This document shows, in pieces, positions 1-5,552 of a DNA stretch of 7,109 nt. The first letter of the stretch is position 1; each line of letters starts with the position of its first letter. The position numbers were made by a program, and so were the translations under genes. The notes under the pieces are model-generated. The model ran no database searches, was not told the DNA's origin, and saw only the letters and a list, made by a program, of their open reading frames with translations. The DNA comes from Methanoregulaceae archaeon (lineage in GTDB: Archaea; Halobacteriota; Methanomicrobia; Methanomicrobiales; Methanospirillaceae): assembly GCA_028679405.1 (NCBI GenBank), contig JAJRBP010000102.1:1-7109 (forward strand), read 5' to 3'.

Positions 1-1126
1 AGAGGTCTCCCTTCCCTGCCTCCGCCATCTCTGCAACCTTTTTGATGTCCCGCTTGCGCACGTCCCTGCCCCCGAGGCCTATGATGTACCCGAGCACCGG
101 TACCTTCGACCCGTACATCGCATCCCTGACCTCCAGGGTGACCGCACCCTTCGACCCGAGCGAGATGTTCTTGTCGAGCACCGCAACCCGTGTCGCATTC
201 TTAAGCGCAGACGCGACCTCCTTCTCCGGGAACGGCCGGAAGGTCCGGATCCGGAGGAGCCCGGCCTTCTTTCCCTCCGCCCGCATCTCGTCGATTGCAT
301 CCTTCACGGTCCCGCAGAGCGAGCCCATCGCCACGAAGACCGTTTCGGCATCGGAGAGCCGGTAACCCTCGACCGGGGCGCTATAATCCCGGCCGAAGCG
401 ATCGCCGAACTCCTTTCCTGCCTTCGCGATGACCTCCATCGCGGTCGCCATCGCCTTCTGGTTCTCGTGCCGGAACTCGGTGTACCAGTCCGGCGTCGCG
501 TACATCCCGAACGAGATCGGGTCGGCCGCATCGAGCTTCTGGTAGGGGTTGAACTTCGGCAGGTACTCGTCGGCCTGCTCCTGGGTGAGGAGGTCGACCG
601 GCTCATACGTGTGGGAGAGGATGAACCCGTCGAAGCAGACGAACGAGGGGAGGAGAACCTTGTGGTCCTCGGAGACCTTGTACGCGAGGTAGTGGAGGTC
701 GGTCGCCTCCTGGTTGTCCTCGGCGTAGAACTGCAGCCAGCCCGAGTCCCGCAGGGATATCGAGTCCTGCTGGTCGTTCCAGATGGAGAGCGGGGCGCCG
801 AGAGCACGGTTCGCGATCGTCATCACGATCGGCATCCGCATCCCCGCGACGTTGAAGCAGACCTCGAACATCAGGGCGAGCCCCTGGGAGGTCGTCGCCG
901 AGTAGGTCCGCGACCCCGTCGCGCTCGCGCCGAGGCAGGCCGACAGGGCCGAGAACTCGCTCTCGACCGTGATGTATTCGGCGTCGAGCTGGCAGTTCGC
1001 GACCATCTCCGCGAGCGCCTCGACGATATGGGTCTGGGGCGTGATGGGATATGCCGCGACCACCTGGGGCCGGCAATTGCGGACGGCGCCTGCCACCGCG
1101 ATCGACCCTTCGATCATCTCGATCAT
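1..1126 (-). CDS. porA: Pyruvate:ferredoxin oxidoreductase (pyruvate synthase) alpha subunit, 3' end cut by the window
   Basis: Alpha subunit of the four-subunit archaeal pyruvate:ferredoxin oxidoreductase, a cytoplasmic enzyme that interconverts pyruvate and acetyl-CoA plus CO2 using ferredoxin; in autotrophic methanogens it mainly makes pyruvate. My translation gives 375 codons without a stop, so the C-terminus lies off the left edge. Family members run to roughly 380-390 residues, so little is missing. Visible hallmarks are YPITPQT near residues 26-32, the acidic VESE at 54-57, TSQG at 79-82, ANR at 105-107 and RTFRPFP at 294-300, all typical of the alpha-subunit pyrimidine and transketolase-C-like domains. 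The ATG at 1126 directly follows the porD stop, with GGGAGGAG just upstream inside porD. A second in-frame ATG three codons later is less well spaced. The operon order C-D-A predicts porB next, off the window. Identification is firm; substrate preference for pyruvate over other 2-oxoacids rests on family resemblance and context. Confidence 0.95.
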   Translation of the reverse strand, partial: MIEMIEGSIAVAGAVRNCRPQVVAAYPITPQTHIVEALAEMVANCQLDAEYITVESEFSALSACLGASATGSRTYSATTSQGLALMFEVCFNVAGMRMPIVMTIANRALGAPLSIWNDQQDSISLRDSGWLQFYAEDNQEATDLHYLAYKVSEDHKVLLPSFVCFDGFILSHTYEPVDLLTQEQADEYLPKFNPYQKLDAADPISFGMYATPDWYTEFRHENQKAMATAMEVIAKAGKEFGDRFGRDYSAPVEGYRLSDAETVFVAMGSLCGTVKDAIDEMRAEGKKAGLLRIRTFRPFPEKEVASALKNATRVAVLDKNISLGSKGAVTLEVRDAMYGSKVPVLGYIIGLGGRDVRKRDIKKVAEMAEAGKGDL

Positions 1127-1387
1127 CTACTTCTCCTCCCGTTCTCTCTTGATCGCTTCGGACGGGCACTCCTCTGCACAGAGGCCGCAGCCCTTGCAGT
1201 ACGTCATGTCCGGGACAGGGAACTCCTCCGCGTCCTCTCCGATACAGCCCTCAGGGCAGATCGTCGAGCACATCCCGCACTTCGTGCACTTCTCGTGCTC
1301 GAAGACCGGTTTGAAGACACGCCACGAGCCGGTCTTGTTATTCTTCGAGTTCCCCGGCCGTGCCGTGCAGCCCATGCCAAGTGCCAT
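1127..1387 (-). CDS. porD: Pyruvate:ferredoxin oxidoreductase delta subunit (2x[4Fe-4S] ferredoxin-like)
   Basis: Small 86-residue iron-sulfur subunit that passes electrons between the TPP/catalytic subunits and external ferredoxin. Two classic CxxCxxCxxxCP cluster motifs are present: Cys34/37/40/44 and Cys64/67/70/74, each set expected to share in binding two [4Fe-4S] clusters. One more cysteine, Cys48, follows the first motif (CPEGC) and is probably not a ligand. The N-terminal part, with SWRVFKPVF near residues 21-29, is the usual lead-in of PorD proteins and distinguishes it from free ferredoxins. Its ATG overlaps the porC stop by one base (TGATG), and its stop is immediately followed by the porA ATG, so the three genes are almost certainly co-transcribed and translationally coupled. 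Length and architecture match the family. Confidence 0.95.
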   Translation of the reverse strand: MALGMGCTARPGNSKNNKTGSWRVFKPVFEHEKCTKCGMCSTICPEGCIGEDAEEFPVPDMTYCKGCGLCAEECPSEAIKREREEK

Positions 1388-1941
1388 CAGGACGCCCCCT
1401 TCACGAGAGTGTACGCTTTCCGCGCCGCCTCGATGTTCTTCTCGGCAAGGTCGCCCTTGAAGCGGTGCCGGATCGCATCCTCGAGTGCCTCGAGCCCGAT
1501 CTGCCCGGTCGCACCTGAAAACGCCCCCATGAGGCTCGTGTTCGTGATCGGGAGTCCAAGGACGTCGAGCGCGATCTTCGTCGCATCGATGGTGATGACC
1601 TTCACACCGTCCGGGACCGGGTAGTCGAGCTTCTTCTCCGTGTTGATGATCACGATCCCTCCGGGCTTCACGCCCTGGAAGATGTTGACGTCCTTTATCA
1701 GGGTGCTGTCCTGGACAATGATGTAATCCGGCTCGTAGACCTGGCTTCTGAGCCGGATCTTCTCTTTGTTGAACCTGACGAATGCCTGGACCGGTGCGCC
1801 GCGGCGTTCGACCCCGAACGCAGGGAATGCCTGGGCAGAAACGCCCCCCTCAAATGCGGCGACAGCAATAAGTTCGGCTGCGGTGACTGATCCCTGGCCA
1901 CCCCTGCCGTGGATACGAAGCTCTTTCAAGGAAGATCCCAC
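1387..1941 (-). CDS. porC: Pyruvate:ferredoxin oxidoreductase gamma subunit
   Basis: Gamma subunit (also named porG) of the archaeal pyruvate synthase, 184 residues and apparently full length. Key signatures are the glycine-rich GRGGQGSVTAAELIA near residues 12-26, FPAFGVERRGAPVQAF at 39-54, and NTSLMGAF at 134-141, all characteristic of the pyruvate/ketoisovalerate oxidoreductase gamma domain, which helps bind coenzyme A. The reading frame starts at GTG 1941; a weak Shine-Dalgarno-like GTGA lies six bases upstream and no ATG is available nearby in frame, so GTG is the best choice, with TTG at 1929 as a less likely alternative. It is the first gene of the por operon on the minus strand and is preceded by an AT-rich gap that probably holds the promoter. 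Confidence 0.94.
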   Translation of the reverse strand: MGSSLKELRIHGRGGQGSVTAAELIAVAAFEGGVSAQAFPAFGVERRGAPVQAFVRFNKEKIRLRSQVYEPDYIIVQDSTLIKDVNIFQGVKPGGIVIINTEKKLDYPVPDGVKVITIDATKIALDVLGLPITNTSLMGAFSGATGQIGLEALEDAIRHRFKGDLAEKNIEAARKAYTLVKGAS

Positions 1942-1991
1942 ACGATTTCACTTATGCAATCCCGGATGAATAAAATCAGCCAGGAATTGCG

Positions 1992-2038
1992 ATATTTTGT
2001 TCGACAGCGCTACGGGAATAATTGCAGTTATAATCTTT
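1992..2038 (-). promoter_or_regulatory. Candidate archaeal promoter(s) for the porCDA operon
   Basis: The 196-base gap upstream of porC is markedly AT-rich against the surrounding GC-rich genes. Reading the minus strand, AAAGA at 2038-2034 followed by TTATAA at 2033-2028 resembles a BRE plus A-box pair, which would place transcription start near 2005 and leave a leader of about 65 bases. A second possibility is CGAACAAAATATC at 2003-1991, giving a leader of roughly 25-30 bases; a third, weaker TTTATT lies at 1976-1971. I cannot choose between them. This is motif reading only. Confidence 0.35.
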
Positions 2039-2137
2039 GACTTCGGGACGATAAAAGATTTAGCATGATCAATAATGATAATTCTTTTTTCCAGTGTAGG
2101 GACCATACCCCCATCGGCCCCCTGATCTGCCATGTTC

Positions 2138-3562
2138 TCACAAAAGCGGCGAGAAGAGCCGTGATATCGATTCCTTGAACTTGACCCTTATGGGGCGGGC
2201 CTTGTACCGTTCCTGCGTGATCTCGGTGCACCCCGCGAGGTCGCGTTCGAAGAGGTCCTTCAGGCGTCCTGCACACTGCGTGTCGTACACGAACGCATTC
2301 GCCTCGAAGTTGAGCCGGAAACTCCGGACGTCCCAGTTCGCGCTCCCCACCGACGCGACGATACCGTCCACCACGACTGTCTTTGCGTGGATGAAGCCGT
2401 TGTCGTAGGTATACGCCTTCACGCCGGAGTCGAGCAGGTCGCCGATAAAGGAGTACCCGGACCAGTACACGAACGGGTGATCAGGCTTCACCGGGATCAT
2501 GATCCGCACGTCCACCCCGGAGAGCGCCGCGATCCGGAGCGCGTCCAGGACGCTCTCGTCAGGGATGAAGTACGGCGACTGGATATACACCGATTCCTTT
2601 GCTGAGTTGATCAGCTTCAGGTACCCCGCTTTTATCTGGTTCCACCGTGCGTCCGGTCCGCTCGACACGACCTGCATCGCAACGCTGCCCGACCCCGCGA
2701 ATTCAGGGAAATAGCCGGGGGAAAACCCGAGTGTGTCCCCCGAGGCATAATTCCAGTCCATGAGGAACCGCATCTGCATGGAGTACACCGCCCACCCTTC
2801 TACTTTGAGCGCCGCGTCACGCCAGTACCCGAGCGGTCCTTTTCCGAGGTACTCGTCGCCGATGTTGAACCCCCCGATGACCCCGGTCGTACCGTCGATG
2901 ACCGCGATCTTCCGGTGGTTCCGGTAATTCATCCTGAGGTTTATCACCGGGATCAGGGACGGGAAGAAGAACGCGGTCTTTCCCCCTGCGCTCCGGAGTT
3001 CCTGGAGGACTTTCTTGGGGAGTTTCGTCCCGAGACCGTCGCAGAGGAGCCTTACCTCGACCCCTTCCCGGGCTTTTGCGGCGAGTGCCGATACGACCTT
3101 TCTCCCGAGCTCGTCGTTCCGGATAATGTAATACTCCATGTGGATATGGTGGCGGGCTTTACCGATCGCCGCAAGAAGATCTGAATACAGCGCGTTTCCG
3201 TCGTCGAACACCGTAACAAGGTTGTTCTGCGAGAGGTACGCCATATTATTCTCGAGGAGCATCGAGATCATCCCGCGGTAGGACTCGAGCCTCTTGTCAG
3301 GCAGGTGGATCCGCCGGTCCGCGAGCTCGGCCTTCTGTTCGGCAATGATCGTGTGGAGTTCCAGGTCGTCCTCGGCTTTGATCTTCGAGAGCTTTTTCTT
3401 GTAGAAGTTCTGGCCGAAGACCAGGTAGAGGAAGAAGCCAAGGATCGGGATGACAAGGAGGATGAGGACCCAGCCGAGCGCTGCCGTCGGGTTCCTGCGC
3501 TCGAAGAAGACGAGGCCTACGATCAGGAAGATGTTGATGATGAGGAAGATGTCTATCTCCAT
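2138..3562 (-). CDS. cls: Cardiolipin synthase, phospholipase D superfamily (archaeal Cls type)
   Basis: Membrane enzyme of 474 residues, expected to join two phospholipid head groups by transphosphatidylation to give cardiolipin-type (here archaeol-based) lipids. The N-terminus has two hydrophobic segments, about residues 4-20 and 29-50, with the PLD-nuclease N-terminal pattern ERRNPTAALGW between them. Two complete HKD motifs follow: His216/Lys218/Asp223 within HRKIAVID and GFNIGDEY after it, and His392/Lys394/Asp399 within HAKTVVVD followed by GSANWDVRS. These are the paired half-sites of the two-step covalent histidine mechanism. Length equals bacterial ClsA (about 480). A promiscuous archaeal Cls from Methanospirillum hungatei, another Methanomicrobiales member, has been characterised, which supports the call. 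The ATG at 3562 has GGGAG five bases upstream. It lies downstream of the marker-12 gene on the same strand across a 136-base gap, so it may have its own promoter or leader. Confidence 0.93.
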   Translation of the reverse strand: MEIDIFLIINIFLIVGLVFFERRNPTAALGWVLILLVIPILGFFLYLVFGQNFYKKKLSKIKAEDDLELHTIIAEQKAELADRRIHLPDKRLESYRGMISMLLENNMAYLSQNNLVTVFDDGNALYSDLLAAIGKARHHIHMEYYIIRNDELGRKVVSALAAKAREGVEVRLLCDGLGTKLPKKVLQELRSAGGKTAFFFPSLIPVINLRMNYRNHRKIAVIDGTTGVIGGFNIGDEYLGKGPLGYWRDAALKVEGWAVYSMQMRFLMDWNYASGDTLGFSPGYFPEFAGSGSVAMQVVSSGPDARWNQIKAGYLKLINSAKESVYIQSPYFIPDESVLDALRIAALSGVDVRIMIPVKPDHPFVYWSGYSFIGDLLDSGVKAYTYDNGFIHAKTVVVDGIVASVGSANWDVRSFRLNFEANAFVYDTQCAGRLKDLFERDLAGCTEITQERYKARPIRVKFKESISRLFSPLL

Positions 3563-3613
3563 GCCCGCTCCCGCCTGGCAGGAAGTCCCGGACGCCGTAA
3601 TGGGAGTCCTTCT

Positions 3614-3698
3614 TCAGGCGAAGGATTTGACCCTTCAACCCAGCTGGAGAGGAAATCCTTTTGCAATGACTGCACGGTCTCTCCACCAGGCATCCTGA
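3614..3698 (-). other. Cluster of inverted repeats in the gap upstream of cls; possible structured leader RNA
   Basis: Read as minus-strand RNA, the 85 bases just after the marker-12 stop can fold in a nested pattern. TCAGG (3698-3694) pairs with CCTGA (3618-3614) as an outer stem. TGGAGAG (3685-3679) pairs with CTCTCCA (3651-3645), enclosing a small TGCA/TGCA hairpin (3674-3671 with 3665-3662). GAAGG (3636-3632) pairs with CCTTC (3624-3620) around a seven-base loop GTCAAAT, which resembles a tRNA T-arm. Codon usage in the one short reading frame here is unlike that of neighbouring genes. It matches no RNA family I can name, and repeats this short could arise by chance, so confidence is low. 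Confidence 0.3.
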
Positions 3699-4571
3699 TT
3701 AGTCCTCCACCCCGATCCCGAGGATCTCCGTTGCCCCGGAGAATACCTCCCTCGCGATGCGGGCAAGCCCTCTGGCCCCGCACCACTCGTCAAAAACCCT
3801 CACTTCCCGCGAGAGCAGCCTCTCCACCTCGTCGCTGACCCGGCCGGCACAGCTCCCCGCGAGCGCCACCTTCGCACCCGGGGAAAGAAGGAGGAGTCCG
3901 GCACATTCCATCGCCGCGAACATCGCGAGCGTCCGGGCCCTTTCGCCAGGCGGCATATGGTGCCGCAGCCCTGCATGCATGAAGGCCTCGTTTGCCGTAA
4001 TCTCCGACCAGTCTATCTGCCGGATCGCATCGACATCGATCGCCCCGTGCTCCATCCCTGGGGCAAAAACACAGGCGTCGATCGCCCCGATAAGCTTCCC
4101 CTTTTTCACGAGGAGGGAGACCGTATTTGAGCTTATGTCCGAGACGACCACGTCGTCCCCGAGCTCCCGGACCGCCTCGTACGCGACCCCTATCTTCTCC
4201 GGACTTGCCTGGTGCGAGTACGCCTTGAACCGCGGATCGGTCGGCGAACCCCGGTTGATGCCGGGGATCGCGATCGCAGGAAGACCGCTCGCGAGGACCT
4301 CGTCAAACACCCTCGTCCCGCCGCCGATGTGCTCGCCAGCCCCCTCCCGGCTCACCACACCCCGATTCCGGACCCTGGAGAGCGGCCGGATCGTGGAGAA
4401 GTTATCACCCATCGAGTAGCAGACCGCGATCCCCTCGATCTCATCGAGGGGGCAGATCCTTCCGAGGTCACCGATCACGAAGCTCCTGGCCTCTTCCCGG
4501 GTCATCCTGAAAGAGCCGGTCTCGCCGGCAAACCGCATTGCGGAGGTCCCATGGTCGATCCCGATGAACAT
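3699..4571 (-). CDS. Methanogenesis marker protein 12-like, ASKHA-fold (DUF1464/acetate-kinase-like) protein of unknown function
   Basis: A 290-residue cytoplasmic protein that resembles the methanogenesis marker 12 family, one of the conserved proteins reported as confined to methanogens and without an assigned reaction. It shows the sugar kinase/Hsp70/actin pattern: phosphate-1 loop GIDHGTSAMRF near residues 4-14, phosphate-2-like VSDISSNTVSLLV at 143-155, APGMEHGAID at 170-179, and an adenosine-type VALAGSCAG at 235-243. This suggests ATP-dependent phosphotransfer, as in the related predicted butyrate/acetate kinases, but no substrate can be inferred. The frame stays open upstream to 4742, but that extension lies antisense over the divergent epimerase and has no family resemblance. 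The ATG at 4571 has GGTG seven bases upstream and begins directly at the conserved MFIGIDHGT, so I chose it. The protein seems slightly shorter than the family's usual size as I recall it. Family assignment is from memory of motifs. Confidence 0.85.
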   Translation of the reverse strand: MFIGIDHGTSAMRFAGETGSFRMTREEARSFVIGDLGRICPLDEIEGIAVCYSMGDNFSTIRPLSRVRNRGVVSREGAGEHIGGGTRVFDEVLASGLPAIAIPGINRGSPTDPRFKAYSHQASPEKIGVAYEAVRELGDDVVVSDISSNTVSLLVKKGKLIGAIDACVFAPGMEHGAIDVDAIRQIDWSEITANEAFMHAGLRHHMPPGERARTLAMFAAMECAGLLLLSPGAKVALAGSCAGRVSDEVERLLSREVRVFDEWCGARGLARIAREVFSGATEILGIGVED

Positions 4572-4610
4572 AGCAGTACACCTATAGCATGGGATACATA
4601 TTAGGTAGTG
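4572..4610. promoter_or_regulatory. Short divergent promoter region between the marker-12 gene and the epimerase gene
   Basis: Only 39 bases separate the two divergent start codons, and they are AT-rich. On the minus strand CTAATATGTATC (centred near 4597) is A-box-like and sits about 25 bases before the marker-12 ATG. On the plus strand CCTATAGCA (centred near 4585) sits about 26 bases before the epimerase ATG. Each spacing would put transcription start almost at the start codon, yet GGTG precedes the minus-strand gene and AGGT the plus-strand gene, so the transcripts may instead begin slightly upstream, or the real promoters may lie inside the opposite gene. Confidence 0.4.
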
Positions 4611-5552
4611 ATGATCCATCTCGTGACCGGCGGGGCCGGCTTCATTGGATCGCACCTCGTTGACGCCCTCGTTGAGAATGGACACGAGGTAGTGGTCGTT
4701 GACTCGCTCGTCACCGGTTCGAGAGCGAATCTGGCCTCCCATCTCGGGAGCGGGGCAGTGCGTCTCGTGGAGGCGGACCTGCTCGGGGGAGGGTGGCAGG
4801 AGTCGCTTTCAGGCGTCGACAGGGTCTGGCACCTCGCAGCAGACCCGGACGTCAGGCAGAGCGCGATAGATCCGGCAAACCAGGTAAAGAGCCACGTGAT
4901 CGCGACCCAGCGCCTCCTCGACGAGATGAGGAAGGCATCCGTCCGGGAGATTGCGTATACCTCGACGTCAACGGTGTATGGCGAGGCGACCGTCATCCCG
5001 ACACCCGAGACGTATACTCCGTTCGAGCCGATCTCCGTGTACGGGGGGTGCAAGCTCGCGGCCGAGGCGCTCATTTCGGCATATTCGCACAGCTTCGGGA
5101 TGCGCTCGTGGATCTACCGGTTCGCAAACATCATCGGCCCGAGGGGGAGTCACGGGGTAATCCTCGACTTCATCAGGAAGCTTCGGAAGGATCCCCGGAC
5201 TCTCGAGATCCTCGGGGACGGAAACCAGATCAAGTCGTACCTCGACGTCAGGGAATGCGTCCGGGCGATGCTCTTTGTGGCAGGGCGGACCGGAGCACCG
5301 GTCAACACGTTCAATATCGGCTCCGAAGACTGGATCACCGTGAGAAGGATCGCAGAAATTGTCGTTGAGGAAATGGATCTACCCGATGTATCGTTCCGGT
5401 ATACCGGCGGAGAACGTGGCTGGATAGGGGATGTGCCAAAAATGCAGCTCTCGATAGGCCGGCTGAAGACGCTCGGCTGGACGCCAGGCAGCGGTTCGGA
5501 GGAGTGCGTGAGGGCTGCGACGCGTGCCCTCCTCGATGAAGGGGTGCAATGA
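4611..5552 (+). CDS. NAD-dependent nucleotide-sugar epimerase/dehydratase (extended SDR, UDP-glucose 4-epimerase-like)
   Basis: A 313-residue cytoplasmic enzyme of the extended short-chain dehydrogenase family, expected to use tightly bound NAD to epimerise or dehydrate a nucleotide sugar feeding glycan or S-layer sugar synthesis. The Rossmann motif GGAGFIG is at residues 7-13, with Asp31 at the end of the second strand fitting NAD preference. HLAADPDV at 74-81, STSTVYG at 118-124 and the catalytic YGGCK (Tyr144, Lys148) follow, then RFANIIGPRG at 171-180 in the substrate-binding part. The exact sugar cannot be told; GalE-like, dTDP-glucose dehydratase-like and other epimerases share these motifs. 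The ATG at 4611 is preferred, with AGGT nearby upstream; GTG at 4608 is in frame and would add one residue. Its stop overlaps the apgM start by four bases (ATGA), so the two genes form an operon. Confidence 0.9.
   Translation: MIHLVTGGAGFIGSHLVDALVENGHEVVVVDSLVTGSRANLASHLGSGAVRLVEADLLGGGWQESLSGVDRVWHLAADPDVRQSAIDPANQVKSHVIATQRLLDEMRKASVREIAYTSTSTVYGEATVIPTPETYTPFEPISVYGGCKLAAEALISAYSHSFGMRSWIYRFANIIGPRGSHGVILDFIRKLRKDPRTLEILGDGNQIKSYLDVRECVRAMLFVAGRTGAPVNTFNIGSEDWITVRRIAEIVVEEMDLPDVSFRYTGGERGWIGDVPKMQLSIGRLKTLGWTPGSGSEECVRAATRALLDEGVQ

Noticed and set aside
467..1624. Plus-strand open frame of 385 codons opposite the por genes
   Set aside because: It lies antisense to porA, porD and porC, which have clear family motifs. 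Its translation is rich in Arg, Glu, Asp and Leu without any recognisable domain, as expected for a mirror frame in GC-rich DNA.
3553..3693. Minus-strand short frame of about 46 codons between marker 12 and cls
   Set aside because: Third codon positions are far less GC-rich than in neighbouring genes, the C-terminal half is Arg/Pro-rich like a shadow frame, and it runs into the cls start region in another frame.
3613..3700. Possible tRNA on the minus strand
   Set aside because: A T-arm-like hairpin (five pairs, seven-base loop GTCAAAT) is followed by a possible acceptor strand, but only five of seven acceptor pairs form in register, the T-loop lacks the expected first T, and no D-arm or anticodon arm fits.
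4572..4742. 57-residue N-terminal extension of the marker-12 protein
   Set aside because: It runs antisense through the epimerase Rossmann region, shows no family resemblance, and the ATG at 4571 has a suitable ribosome binding site and begins at the conserved motif.
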